From: Bryobacterales bacterium
Lineage (GTDB): Bacteria; Acidobacteriota; Terriglobia; Bryobacterales; Bryobacteraceae
NCBI GenBank assembly: GCA_019261985.1
Contig: JAFAQY010000091.1
Coordinates: 1-64,000, forward strand
Length of the DNA stretch: 64,000 nt
Direction of reading: 5' to 3'
The stretch's first letter is position 1. Each line of letters opens with the position of its first letter. Both the position numbers and the translations under genes were made by a program. Shown here in pieces: positions 8,750 to 17,509 of the stretch. The notes beneath the pieces were generated by a model that worked only from the letters and a program-made list of their open reading frames with translations, searched no databases and was not told the DNA's origin.

Positions 8750-10046
8750 GTCGATTCACCGCCGCGGCGACCACATCCATATCCGAGCGGCCGGTCATTT
8801 CCGTGCAGCAGAACAGCATGGCGTCTTTGAGTTCGGGATAAAAGCGATCCAGCGGCAGGCCGCCGATGATTCGCTGCGCCCCCAGAGCAAAGTTAATCTG
8901 CTGTGGATCGCCCACAACCGCGGCAAATTCGTTGAAATACGGCCCGCTAAAGAGGCGGTGCAGTTTCCCGCCGAGATAATGCGCTTTCGAGAGGTTCTGT
9001 AACGCGAGCTCTCGCAAACCCTGCTTGCCGTATACGGCCATGAACACAGTAGCCATTAGAGCGATGAGAGCCTGATTGGTGCAGATATTCGAAGTCGCCT
9101 TTTCGCGGCGGATGTGCTGCTCGCGCGCGGAAAGCGTCAGACAAAATGCGCGGTTTCCGTTCGCGTCTTTGGTCTCGCCCACCAGACGCCCGGGAAGCTG
9201 ACGCATGTGCTTTTCCTTGCAGGCCAAAACGCCCGCGAATGGCCCGCCGTAGCTGGGCGCGATGGCGAAGCTTTGCAACTCCCCGGCGACAATGTCGGCA
9301 TCGCGGGGAGGTTCCAGAAGGCCGAGCGATACCGCTTCCGTAAAAACGACGATCAGCAGAGCTCCGCGCGCATGCGCGAGCGATGCGGCTTGCTTTACAT
9401 TTTCGACAATGCCGAAAAAGTTCGGCGATTGCACAATCACGGCGGCCGTACGCGTATCGAGCTTGCTTTCGAGATCGCCAATATCGATGCCGCCGGAATC
9501 GCGATCGTAGGCGATCTCTTCCGCTTCCACGCGATAAGTCCGGAGGACTTCACGGTACTCCGGATGAACGCTGCGCGCCACGAGCACGCGGCCGCGTCCG
9601 GTCGCCCGCATGGCCATCAGCGCCGCTTCCGGAACGGCCGAAGATCCGTCGTACATGGAAGCATTCGCCACATCCATGCCGGTCAACTGGCAGATCATGG
9701 TTTGAAATTCGAAGATCGCGGTGAGCGTGCCTTGCGAGATCTCGGCTTGATAAGGCGTGTAGGAAGTGAGAAACTCGCCGCGCGAAATCACGGTATCCAC
9801 CAACACGGGCCGGTAATGGCGATAAACGCCCGCTCCGAGGAAATTCGCATACCCAGCGGCATTCCCTGCGCCGCGCGCGCGGAAATAATCGATAATTTCG
9901 TATTCGCTTTTGCCCCGGGGAAGATTCAGGGGACGGTCCAGCAACACCTCCTTCGGAAGGTGCGCGTAAAGATTTTCCAACCGGGCGAGGCCGAGCGTAT
10001 CGAGCATCTGGCGCCGCTCCGAATCAGACTTCGGTAGATAACGCAA
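8742..10046 (-). CDS. gcvPA: Glycine dehydrogenase (decarboxylating) subunit 1
   Basis: 434 aa, the N-terminal half of the split P-protein. It shows typical segments such as [36 protein letters not shown] and [28 protein letters not shown]. It forms the heterodimeric glycine decarboxylase with GcvPB. It lies 6 bases after gcvH and overlaps gcvPB, so the order gcvT-gcvH-gcvPA-gcvPB makes one operon. Confidence 0.96.
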   Translation of the reverse strand: MRYLPKSDSERRQMLDTLGLARLENLYAHLPKEVLLDRPLNLPRGKSEYEIIDYFRARGAGNAAGYANFLGAGVYRHYRPVLVDTVISRGEFLTSYTPYQAEISQGTLTAIFEFQTMICQLTGMDVANASMYDGSSAVPEAALMAMRATGRGRVLVARSVHPEYREVLRTYRVEAEEIAYDRDSGGIDIGDLESKLDTRTAAVIVQSPNFFGIVENVKQAASLAHARGALLIVVFTEAVSLGLLEPPRDADIVAGELQSFAIAPSYGGPFAGVLACKEKHMRQLPGRLVGETKDANGNRAFCLTLSAREQHIRREKATSNICTNQALIALMATVFMAVYGKQGLRELALQNLSKAHYLGGKLHRLFSGPYFNEFAAVVGDPQQINFALGAQRIIGGLPLDRFYPELKDAMLFCCTEMTGRSDMDVVAAAVNRRD

Positions 10047-10052
10047 AGAGGC

Positions 10053-10433
10053 TTATTCTGCTCCCACGTAGGCTTGGTAATCGGCGGCGGAAAGGAGTGC
10101 TTCGATCTCGGAAGGCGCCGTCACTCTGATTTTAACAAGCCACGCTTCGCCATGAGGGTCTTCGTTGAGCTTTTCGGGTTTTGTCGCGAGAAGTTCGTTT
10201 ACTTCCATGACCTCGCCGGAAAGGGGCGAGAAGATATCGCTGACTGCTTTTACGGACTCCACGGAACCCATGGTTTTGCCCTGCTCCACGTTCGCTCCCA
10301 ATTTGGGGAGATCCGCGTACACGATATCGCCGAGTTCCTCTTGGGCGTGATGGGTGATGCCGACCGTGGCGATATTGCCTTCCACGCGCACCCACTCGTG
10401 CTCCTTTGTATAGCGATAATTCTCGGGATACAT
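10053..10433 (-). CDS. gcvH: Glycine cleavage system H protein
   Basis: 126 aa. It is the lipoyl carrier that shuttles the aminomethyl intermediate among the P, T and L proteins. The lipoylation site is Lys62 in GSVESVKAVSDIFSP. The N-terminus YRYTKEHEWV is canonical. It sits three bases downstream of gcvT and six upstream of gcvPA. The lipoamide dehydrogenase (L protein) is not in this window. Confidence 0.97.
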   Translation of the reverse strand: MYPENYRYTKEHEWVRVEGNIATVGITHHAQEELGDIVYADLPKLGANVEQGKTMGSVESVKAVSDIFSPLSGEVMEVNELLATKPEKLNEDPHGEAWLVKIRVTAPSEIEALLSAADYQAYVGAE

Positions 10434-10436
10434 GGG

Positions 10437-11543
10437 TTATCGACCTCGCTTGTAGAAAGGTGTGGCAACGGTGACCGCATCCACGGCCTGGCCCCGCACA
10501 AGAATGCCTATGTTCCGTCCGGTTTGCGCCCGGGCCGCGGGCAAGTAACATAAACCGATATTTTTGTTTAGAGTGGGCGAAGGACCGCCGCTGGTGACCC
10601 AACCGGCGGGCGATCCTTCCACGTATATTTCATAGCCATCGCGGCCGATGCCGCGGCCCCGCATTTCAAAGCCGGTGAGCTTGCGCGAGGGTCCATGCTG
10701 CTTGCGCTTCGTCAGCGCGTCGCGGCCGATAAAGGATTCCTTGTCAAGCTTAACGATCCAGCCCAGGCCGGCTTCGTAGGGTGTGGTGGTCGCGTCGATT
10801 TCATGGCCGTAGAGCGCCATTTTCGCCTCGAGCCGCAGAGTGTTGCGGGCTCCCAATCCACAGGGCAGAATTCCGAATTCCGCGCCCGCGGTCAGGACAT
10901 CTTCCCAGATGCGGGGAGCTTCCGCGGGCGGAACGTAGATCTCGAATCCGTCTTCGCCAGTGTAGCCGGTTCGGGCGATGCGTGCCGGAGCGCCGCTGAT
11001 CCGGCCATCGGTGAAGCCATAGTAGCGGATTGCGGCGAGGTCCGTGGGCGTGAGCTTTTGGAGCGTGTTCCATGCGAGAGGGCCCTGAACCGCAAGCTGC
11101 GCGTAGCGCTCACCCGCGTTCTCGACGGTGGCGTTGAAACGATTGTGTGCGGCGATGTGGCCGTAGTCCTTGTCCTGATTCGATGCGTTGACGCAAAGGA
11201 AATAATGGTCATTCGCGACTTTGTGGACCAGGATGTCATCGACGAAGCCGCCGTGCTCGTAAAGGAGCGCCGAATATTGGATCTGCCCGGGGCTCAAGCG
11301 CGAGCCGCCGTTGGTCGTTACGTAGTCTACAAGCTGCCCGGCTTCCGGCCCGCGGATCTCGATTTCCCCCATATGGCTGACATCGAACAGTCCCACGCGG
11401 CGACGAACCGCGTGATGCTCTTCGATGATGCCGGAGTACTGCACCGGCATATCCCAGCCGCCAAAATCGACCATTTTCGCGCCCATGCGGCGATGAATTT
11501 CGTTGAGCGGAGTAGTCCTCAGTAGTTGGGACGCAAGGCTCAT
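10437..11543 (-). CDS. gcvT: Aminomethyltransferase (glycine cleavage T protein)
   Basis: 368 aa. It transfers the methylene group from aminomethyl-lipoyl-GcvH to tetrahydrofolate and releases ammonia. Family segments include MVDFGGWDMPVQYSG near the start, YTGEDGFEIYVP mid-protein and the C-terminal barrel ending RGQAVDAVTVATPFYKRGR. First gene of the gcv operon. The 100 bases upstream, before motB, were read for a glycine riboswitch and none was recognised, so regulation is probably by a protein or by transcription from a simple promoter. Confidence 0.96.
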   Translation of the reverse strand: MSLASQLLRTTPLNEIHRRMGAKMVDFGGWDMPVQYSGIIEEHHAVRRRVGLFDVSHMGEIEIRGPEAGQLVDYVTTNGGSRLSPGQIQYSALLYEHGGFVDDILVHKVANDHYFLCVNASNQDKDYGHIAAHNRFNATVENAGERYAQLAVQGPLAWNTLQKLTPTDLAAIRYYGFTDGRISGAPARIARTGYTGEDGFEIYVPPAEAPRIWEDVLTAGAEFGILPCGLGARNTLRLEAKMALYGHEIDATTTPYEAGLGWIVKLDKESFIGRDALTKRKQHGPSRKLTGFEMRGRGIGRDGYEIYVEGSPAGWVTSGGPSPTLNKNIGLCYLPAARAQTGRNIGILVRGQAVDAVTVATPFYKRGR

Positions 11544-11643
11544 GAATGCCCTAAAGTTAGCACAATCGGCGTGTTGCGCAAGTTGCGATCGCCGCCACTG
11601 AACGATGCGCCGTGATAGTAGCGCCGGGCCGAACCGATAGCGG

Positions 11644-12426
11644 CTATTGCGGCGCCTGCTTCGCAGGTTCTGCCAGCACGCCCTGTTCGTTCAAAATGAC
11701 GATATCGGCCCGGCGATTGCGGGCGCGGCCTTCTTCGGTCTCATTGGAAGCCGCCGGGGCGCTATCGGCGTAGCCCGCTATCGACATGCGCGTTCGCGGC
11801 ACGCCGAAGCGCGAAGAGAGCAACTCCAGCAAGGCGATACTCCGGGCGGCTGACAATTCCCAATTACTGCGAAACCGCGCGGTGCGGATAGGGACCGAAT
11901 CGGTATGCCCTTCCAGCCGCACGGGATTGGGAACTTTGTCGATCGCGGACGCGACCTTTTCAAGGCCGTCGTAGGCCTCTGGCGAGATGACGTCCTCGCC
12001 GGAAGGGAACAGCGCAGCCTGATTGAAGCTGATCACCAGTCCGCGGGGCTGCATGTTTATTTGAATCCGTCCCGATTCGATTTCCTTCTTCAATTCCTCG
12101 GTGAGGATCTTAAGAGAGGGAACTAATTCGGCCGTTTGCTGCTTTTCCGCGGCAGGTTTCTCCATGCCGCCGGGACCATGCTGCATCGCGTTTCCGTGGC
12201 CTCGATCGCCCACGGTTCCTCCCAGAATGGCGGCCAGAATCGCGGGCATGTGATCGCCTTCCAGAGCTTTTTTAACGGATTCGGCAACCTGCTGCGCCTT
12301 GCCTTTGTCCGCTTGAGAGGACGCGAACATCACGACAAAAAAAGCGAACAACAGAGTGATGAAATCGGCGTAGGAGACCAGCCAGCGCTCGTGATTCTCC
12401 TGCTGTGGCCGTTTTTTCCGGCGCAT
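11644..12426 (-). CDS. motB: Flagellar stator protein MotB
   Basis: 260 aa. The short cytoplasmic N-terminus RRKKRPQQENHERW leads into a single membrane helix with the proton-binding aspartate in SYADFITLLFAFFVVMF (Asp21). A linker rich in Gly/Gln follows, then a C-terminal OmpA/MotB peptidoglycan-binding domain (LEGHTDSVP, NWELSAARSIALLELL, NRRADIVI). It forms the stator with MotA. The motA stop and motB ATG overlap at 12426, so the pair is coupled. Confidence 0.93.
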   Translation of the reverse strand: MRRKKRPQQENHERWLVSYADFITLLFAFFVVMFASSQADKGKAQQVAESVKKALEGDHMPAILAAILGGTVGDRGHGNAMQHGPGGMEKPAAEKQQTAELVPSLKILTEELKKEIESGRIQINMQPRGLVISFNQAALFPSGEDVISPEAYDGLEKVASAIDKVPNPVRLEGHTDSVPIRTARFRSNWELSAARSIALLELLSSRFGVPRTRMSIAGYADSAPAASNETEEGRARNRRADIVILNEQGVLAEPAKQAPQ

Positions 12427-13262
12427 TAAGCCGCCTCCCTACGCGACCTGCGATCTTTTTCTTCGACGGCGCGCGTTCCCGTGAACGCTTCCAGCCGGGC
12501 GCGAATCAGTTTCGGGTTCAGACCTTCCACGATCCCAAGAATGCCGTCGAGTATCAGTTCTTTTCTCTGAAGCTGCCGGTGCGCGCGGGCCTTGATCTTG
12601 TTCGCTGCCGGAAGAAAGAACAGATTGGCCGATCCCACCCCATAAACGGTGGCCACAAACGACACGGCAATCCCATGCCCCACCTCGTCGATATTCGCGA
12701 GGCTTTTCATTACTTGAATCAACCCCAATACGGCGCCGATGATGCCGATGGTGGGCGCAAACCCTCCCGCGCTTTCAAATACCTTCGCTTCCGCGTCCGA
12801 ATTCTGCTCGTCGATATCGATCTCCAGTTGCAGGATGGAACGGATCTCCTGCAAATCCGCGCCGTCCACCGCCAAATTCAGCGCCTTGCGAAGAAAGGGG
12901 TCTTCAATTTCGTTCGCGATTTCCTCTAGCGATACCAGACCATGCTTGCGAGCCTTGGCCGCGTATCCGATAACCTCTTCCATGGCGGCTTCGAGATCCG
13001 GCGAAGAATCCATAAGAACTCCCGCCAGCCGCCCGATCGCGCCTTTTAGGGTTTTCAGCGGCGTCGAAACCATCACCGCGCCCGTCGTGCCTCCGAACAC
13101 AATCAGAGCGGCGGTGAATTGAGCGACATCTTTTACTTTGCCGCCGTCGATCAGCAGACCTCCCACGATCCCGGCAAGTGCCACCGTCAGCCCCGCCAAG
13201 GTTATGAAATCGAGCCGCGCACCGCCCTTGGATCGTTCCGGCATGGTCAACTCAGCGCGCAA
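12426..13262 (-). CDS. motA: Flagellar stator protein MotA
   Basis: Up to 278 aa; the true start may be the second methionine (MPERSKGG), six residues in. It is a four-helix stator subunit: LDFITLAGLTVALAGIVGGLLI, FTAALIVFGGTTGAVMV, then a long cytoplasmic loop, then FAPTIGIIGAVLGLIQVM and VSFVATVYGVGSANLFFLP. The conserved Pro in FAPTIG is present. It couples ion flow to torque on the flagellar rotor. It is flanked by flbD upstream and motB downstream, an order also seen in other flagellar loci. No other flagellar genes are in the window. Confidence 0.93.
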   Translation of the reverse strand: MRAELTMPERSKGGARLDFITLAGLTVALAGIVGGLLIDGGKVKDVAQFTAALIVFGGTTGAVMVSTPLKTLKGAIGRLAGVLMDSSPDLEAAMEEVIGYAAKARKHGLVSLEEIANEIEDPFLRKALNLAVDGADLQEIRSILQLEIDIDEQNSDAEAKVFESAGGFAPTIGIIGAVLGLIQVMKSLANIDEVGHGIAVSFVATVYGVGSANLFFLPAANKIKARAHRQLQRKELILDGILGIVEGLNPKLIRARLEAFTGTRAVEEKDRRSRREAA

Positions 13263-13518
13263 CGCAGCCCGGCGTCTCGAAGTCGGAGCCAGTCGGGAGC
13301 GTTTGGGTTCCGACGCCGGACCGAAACACTGGTCTTCGCGCTGCGATTTGCCGCCGGAACGCGATCACCCGCCGGATAATTTCATCAGCCGATTCCAGGA
13401 CCATGAACTTCTGCCCGTTCGTGAGGCTCACGATGGTGTCCGGCGTTGTCTCAATGTGTTCGATAAGGTCCGAGTTGAGGACCAGAGGGACATGGTTAAT
13501 CCGCGTGACCTGGATCAT
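13252..13518 (-). CDS. FlbD-family flagellar protein
   Basis: The ORF track starts at 13536. Starting at the ATG at 13518 gives MIQVTRINHVPLVLNSDLIE, the exact style of FlbD N-termini, for 88 aa. FlbD proteins are small (60-80 aa), found beside motA in several phyla; their function is poorly known and they are unrelated to the Caulobacter regulator of the same name. The core IETTPDTIVSLTNGQKFMVLES is well conserved. The C-terminal extension after about residue 55 is Arg-rich and not family-typical. The 3' end overlaps the motA start by 11 bases. Confidence 0.85.
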   Translation of the reverse strand: MIQVTRINHVPLVLNSDLIEHIETTPDTIVSLTNGQKFMVLESADEIIRRVIAFRRQIAARRPVFRSGVGTQTLPTGSDFETPGCVAR

Positions 13519-13572
13519 GCCGTTCGGCCCAGGCAATAAGGGCCTTTGGACACTTATCGGCGGCTTCGCGGC

Positions 13573-14010
13573 TTATTTGAGCAGTCGCACAATTTCCCGC
13601 AGTTCTTTGCGAACCGCGTCCAGCGCGGCGGCAGCGCCGTCGAAAAGCACGGCTTGACGCGCCACCGGAGCATCGTCCGCCTTACCGGGCTTGGCCGAAG
13701 CGCGCGCCGCCACCGCCTTAGGCCGGGTCTCCAGGAATTTGCGCGCCCCTTCAATCGTGAAGCGCTGCTCGTAAAGCAGGCGCTTGATTTCGAGCACCAT
13801 CTCGACGTCCTTACGGCGGTACAACCTGTGGCCGGTACCCGACTTCTTCGGGCCCAGCAAAGGAAACTCCGATTCCCAGAAACGTAGGACGTATGGCTTG
13901 ATTCCCGCCAAGCGCGCCACCTCGCCTATCCGGAAGTAGAGCTTATCGGGGATTTCCCCCGTCTCCTCCGCCACTGCTGGCTGAATCGTGTTGTCGTCAG
14001 GCGAATTCAT
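13573..14010 (-). CDS. MerR-family transcriptional regulator
   Basis: 145 aa. After about 25 acidic residues comes a MerR winged-helix domain, FRIGEVARLAGIKPYVLRFWESEFP, followed by GHRLYRRKDVEMVLEIKRLLYEQRFTIEGARKFLE. The FWESEFP form and the TIEGAR motif place it in the branch that is common in deltaproteobacteria and acidobacteria upstream of unrelated genes, rather than the metal-sensing branch. No effector-binding cysteines are present and the C-terminal part is a short helix. It is divergent from rlmB with only 19 bases between the two starts. Targets are unknown. Confidence 0.85.
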   Translation of the reverse strand: MNSPDDNTIQPAVAEETGEIPDKLYFRIGEVARLAGIKPYVLRFWESEFPLLGPKKSGTGHRLYRRKDVEMVLEIKRLLYEQRFTIEGARKFLETRPKAVAARASAKPGKADDAPVARQAVLFDGAAAALDAVRKELREIVRLLK

Positions 14011-14029
14011 GACGGTACCCTTAATTCTA

Positions 14030-14773
14030 ATGTCCCTGCTGGTTGGAATTCATCCCGTTCGGGAGGCCCTACGGGCGGGCCGGCCTCTGGACCGTGTGAT
14101 AATGGCTCGCGGCGCCGCCGGGCCGCGCTTGCAGGAACTGATCGACCTTTGCCGCGCACGCAATATTCCGCTGCGGTTTGAATCCCGGGAGCAAGTGGAC
14201 CGTGAGGCCGCCGGCGCCAACCACCAGGGTGTGGTTGCGTATGGCGCGGTCGAAAACTATGCGGCCCTGGAAGATACCGCCTCGTCTGCGGGCTTACATG
14301 TGGTGCTGGATGGGATTGAGGACCCGCACAACCTCGGCGCGGTGATCCGCACGGCGCATGCCGCCGGGGCCGCCGCCGTCGTCATTCCACAGCGCCGCGC
14401 CGTGGGCCTGACGGAGACCGTAGCCCGCGCGGCCGCCGGAGCGCTGGCTTATATCCACATCGTCCGCGTGACCAATATCAACAGGGCGCTGGAAGATCTA
14501 AAGAGGCGAGGATACTGGATTTATGGTTTAGATGAACGCGGCTCCGAAATCTTCGACGAGATCGATTATGCCGCGCCCACGGCGCTGGTTTTCGGAGCAG
14601 AGGGCCGCGGTTTGCATGAGCAAACGGCCAAACATTGCGATTTCCTGGTCCGCATTCCAATGCAGGAAGGCGCGGTGGCATCGCTGAATGTAAGCGTAGC
14701 CGCGGGTGTGGTTCTGTTTAACTGGCGCAGGCGGCGGAAGGCTCCCCGCGCCTCCCATGAACCAAAAACCTAG
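14030..14773 (+). CDS. rlmB: 23S rRNA (guanosine-2'-O)-methyltransferase, TrmH/SpoU family
   Basis: The track starts at 13988, overlapping the MerR start. The ATG at 14030 gives MSLLVGIHPVREALRAGR, the typical RlmB N-terminus, for 247 aa. An N-terminal substrate-binding domain is followed by the SPOUT fold with its three motifs: LDGIEDPHNLGAVIRTAHAA, FGAEGRGL and IPMQEGAVASLNVSVAAGVVL. RlmB uses SAM to methylate the ribose of a guanosine in the 23S rRNA peptidyl-transferase region. A tRNA-specific TrmH relative cannot be fully excluded. Confidence 0.9.
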   Translation: MSLLVGIHPVREALRAGRPLDRVIMARGAAGPRLQELIDLCRARNIPLRFESREQVDREAAGANHQGVVAYGAVENYAALEDTASSAGLHVVLDGIEDPHNLGAVIRTAHAAGAAAVVIPQRRAVGLTETVARAAAGALAYIHIVRVTNINRALEDLKRRGYWIYGLDERGSEIFDEIDYAAPTALVFGAEGRGLHEQTAKHCDFLVRIPMQEGAVASLNVSVAAGVVLFNWRRRRKAPRASHEPKT

Positions 14774-14819
14774 TTACTTATCCGTAACTTCCAAGCAAAT
14801 ATGTTACTCTCAGTTCTTA

Positions 14820-16124
14820 ATGCGAACTGTCGATCTGATCCATCGCAAGCGCGACGCCGAAGAACTGTCGGCCGAAGAAATCGGTTTCCTCGTTGACGGT
14901 TACACAGGGGGAACGATACCGGATTACCAAATGTCCGCCTTCCTCATGGCGGTTTATTTCTCCGGGATGACGGACCGCGAGGTAAGCGCTTTAACTGAGC
15001 GCATGACCAGCTCCGGGGAAATGGTCGACTTGGCTTCCGTTCCAGGAATTAAAGTGGATAAGCATTCCACCGGGGGCGTGGGAGACAAAACCAGCCTGAT
15101 CGCGGCGCCCCTGGCGGCGGCGGCAGGCGTGACCGTGCCCATGATCTCGGGCCGCGCCCTCGGCCATACGGGCGGAACGCTCGACAAGCTGGAATCCATC
15201 CCCGGCTTTCGGACCAATCTTTCCACCGACGAATTTCGCGAGCAACTGATCAAGCTCCGCCTCGCGTTTATCGGCCAGACGCCGCAAGTCGCGCCCGCGG
15301 ACGGAAAGTTCTACGCCCTGCGCGACGCGACCGCAACTGTCGAATCCATCCCGCTGATCGCTTCCTCGATCATGTCGAAGAAAATGGCCGTCGGGTTGGA
15401 CGCGCTGGTGCTCGATGTAAAAGTCGGTAACGGTGCGTTCATGAAAAAGCAGGTGGACGCTCGGCGTTTGGCGCAGATGATGGTGGGCATCGGCCGGCGT
15501 CTCGACAAGCGCGTGCAGGCTCTGATCACCGACATGAACCAGCCGCTCGGCTATGCGGTTGGCAATGCGCTCGAAGTTATGGAAGTTTCTCAAACATTGC
15601 AAAACGCGGGGCCTTCGGACTTGACCCGCCTTTCGCTCGAACTCGCCGCGCGCATGATTTATCTTGGCAAAATAACCGCGTCTCTCGAAGAAGCTCGCGA
15701 GCTGGCGCAGACCATGCTCCTCGACGGTTCCGGATATCGCAAATTGAAGGAAGTGATCGCGGCGCAGGGCGGCAATCCCCTGGTGCTCGACCGCTTCGAG
15801 CTGCTTCCCAATGCGACCGGCGCGCGAGAGATAACATCGCCGCGCGCCGGGTATATAAGCGCGATCGATGCCGAATACATCGGCATGGCGTCTTCGATGA
15901 TTGGAGCCGGCCGCGATACCAAGGAAGACGGAATCGACCCTGCGGTGGGAGTGATTTTGGAAGTGAAGCCCGGACAAAAGGTCGATGCCGGAAGCGTGCT
16001 GTGCCGCCTATACTATACGAGAGACGAGCGGGTGGAAGAAGCCGCTCAGTTGGTCGAAGATGCGTTCCGGATTTCCTCCGCCGCCCCGGAGGAGCGTGCT
16101 TTGATCCTGGAAGTTGTTGGATAG
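14820..16124 (+). CDS. Pyrimidine-nucleoside / thymidine phosphorylase
   Basis: The ATG at 14820 gives MRTVDLIHRKRDAEELSAEEIG and 434 aa, the family length; the track's earlier start (14706) overlaps rlmB. The phosphate and pyrimidine-binding signature KHSTGGVGDKTS is present near residue 80, with GRALGHTGGTLDKLESIPGF after it, and the C-terminal PYNP domain ends the protein. It phosphorolyses uridine and/or thymidine to base plus (deoxy)ribose-1-phosphate. It heads a nucleoside salvage cassette with the transporter and purine phosphorylase that follow. Confidence 0.92.
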   Translation: MRTVDLIHRKRDAEELSAEEIGFLVDGYTGGTIPDYQMSAFLMAVYFSGMTDREVSALTERMTSSGEMVDLASVPGIKVDKHSTGGVGDKTSLIAAPLAAAAGVTVPMISGRALGHTGGTLDKLESIPGFRTNLSTDEFREQLIKLRLAFIGQTPQVAPADGKFYALRDATATVESIPLIASSIMSKKMAVGLDALVLDVKVGNGAFMKKQVDARRLAQMMVGIGRRLDKRVQALITDMNQPLGYAVGNALEVMEVSQTLQNAGPSDLTRLSLELAARMIYLGKITASLEEARELAQTMLLDGSGYRKLKEVIAAQGGNPLVLDRFELLPNATGAREITSPRAGYISAIDAEYIGMASSMIGAGRDTKEDGIDPAVGVILEVKPGQKVDAGSVLCRLYYTRDERVEEAAQLVEDAFRISSAAPEERALILEVVG

Positions 16125-16125
16125 C

Positions 16126-16170
16126 TGTGGGGCAGGTTGCCAACCTGCGGCGGGTTGCCAACCCGCCTGT
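16126..16170 (+). repeat. Double-hairpin intergenic repeat, copy B
   Basis: Begins at the stop of the pyrimidine phosphorylase gene. Hairpin 1 is GCAGGTTG-C-CAACCTGC (16132-16148) and hairpin 2 is GGCGGGTTG-C-CAACCCGCC (16149-16167), with the shared left flank TGTGGGGCAGG. It lies in the 5' untranslated region of the downstream transporter if the genes are co-transcribed, so it could attenuate or stabilise that transcript. Confidence 0.85.
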
Positions 16171-16218
16171 CCGGGTGTTGTCGGCAGCGTGCCCGAAGCA
16201 TAGCAGGCGATTAGCGTA

Positions 16219-17445
16219 GTGGAACGTTTCACCGGAATTCTGGGTATTCTCGCTGTTCTAGCCGTAGCGGCTCTTTTCTCTACTGCGCGAAGCGCGATCA
16301 AGCCTAGAGTCCTCGCCTGGGGTCTTGGCCTTCAGTTTGCCTTCGCATTTCTGGTTTTGAAAACCCCGCTCGCGCGCGGCTTTCAAGCCGTCGGCTCCGG
16401 CGTCAATCATCTGCTGGACTATTCCGCCGAAGGCAGCAAGTTCGTCTTCGGCGACAAACTGGGCGCGCCTAGCGACATGTTCGGCACGATTTTCGCTTTT
16501 CAGGTGCTGCCGATCATCATCTTTATCGCGTCCTTCTTTGGAATTATGTATTACCTCGGCATCATGCAGTTGTTTGTGCGCGCGATGGCCGTGGTGATGC
16601 AGCGCGTCATGGGCACCAGCGGCGCGGAATCCATGAACGTCGCCGCCAGCATCTTCATGGGCCAGACGGAAGCGCCGCTGACCATTCGTCCTTTTCTCGC
16701 CGGCATGACGGAAAGCGAGCTTTTCACCGTTATGTCCAGCGGAATGGCGCACGTGTCGGGCGCGGTGATGGCTGCCTACGTTCTGATCGCGCACGTCGAG
16801 ATCCGCCACTTGCTTACGGCCGTAATCATGACGGCGCCTGCGACGCTGATGCTTGCCAAAATGCTGATTCCCGAAACCGGCAAGCCCGAAACCTTAGGCG
16901 GTGTGAAGATCGAAGTCGAAAGGCCTGGAGTCAATATCATCGATGCGGCTTCCCGCGGCGCATCGGACGGGCTCCATCTGGCGCTGAATGTCGGCGCTAT
17001 GCTGATCGCCTTTATCGGGCTAATCGCGTTGGTCAATGGAATTCTGGGCGGTATCCACTCCACGCGCCTCTTCGGCTGGCTGCCGCCGACGTTGCAGGGA
17101 ATCCTGGGCCATATTTTCGCGCCTGTCGCCTGGCTGTTGGGAGTCAAATGGAACGACTGCGCCACCGTCGGAAACCTGCTGGGCACGCGCCTCATTCTCA
17201 ACGAGTTTGTAGCCTACGCGGACTTAGGTAAAATAGGAGCTTCACTAGATCCTAGGAGTTTCGTTATCGCGACCTACGCCTTGTGCGGGTTCGCGAACCT
17301 GAGTTCCATTGCGATTCAAGTCGGCGGGATTGGCGCGCTTGCTCCGTCTCGCAAGTCTGATCTGGCTCGCTTAGGTCTCAAGGCCGTGGCCTGTGGAACC
17401 ATGGCGAATTTTATGTCCGCCTGCATCGCGGGAATGCTGGTTTAG
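16219..17445 (+). CDS. Concentrative nucleoside transporter (CNT/NupC family)
   Basis: 408 aa from a GTG at 16219. It is strongly hydrophobic with about ten membrane segments. Family motifs are visible: GQTEAPLTIRPFL in the middle and GTRLILNEFVAYADL towards the end, both of which line the nucleoside site in CNT structures. It imports nucleosides with sodium or proton symport. Its position between two nucleoside phosphorylases supports the role in salvage. A double-hairpin repeat separates it from the upstream gene. Confidence 0.92.
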   Translation: MERFTGILGILAVLAVAALFSTARSAIKPRVLAWGLGLQFAFAFLVLKTPLARGFQAVGSGVNHLLDYSAEGSKFVFGDKLGAPSDMFGTIFAFQVLPIIIFIASFFGIMYYLGIMQLFVRAMAVVMQRVMGTSGAESMNVAASIFMGQTEAPLTIRPFLAGMTESELFTVMSSGMAHVSGAVMAAYVLIAHVEIRHLLTAVIMTAPATLMLAKMLIPETGKPETLGGVKIEVERPGVNIIDAASRGASDGLHLALNVGAMLIAFIGLIALVNGILGGIHSTRLFGWLPPTLQGILGHIFAPVAWLLGVKWNDCATVGNLLGTRLILNEFVAYADLGKIGASLDPRSFVIATYALCGFANLSSIAIQVGGIGALAPSRKSDLARLGLKAVACGTMANFMSACIAGMLV

Positions 17446-17509
17446 GACGGCCGTTAGTTGGCCCCAACGAAGGGCATCAGCGGTATGAGTTTGTTCGGAG
17501 GGTAACAAT

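Noticed and set aside
9114-10037. 307-aa plus-strand ORF opposite gcvPA
   Set aside because: Antisense to a clear gcvPA gene; no ribosome site and no family resemblance.
11544-11643. Possible glycine riboswitch upstream of gcvT
   Set aside because: The 100 bases were read for the conserved glycine aptamer core and none was found; the spacer is too short for a tandem aptamer.
14991-15977. 328-aa minus-strand ORF opposite the pyrimidine phosphorylase
   Set aside because: Antisense shadow; basic, low-information sequence without domains.
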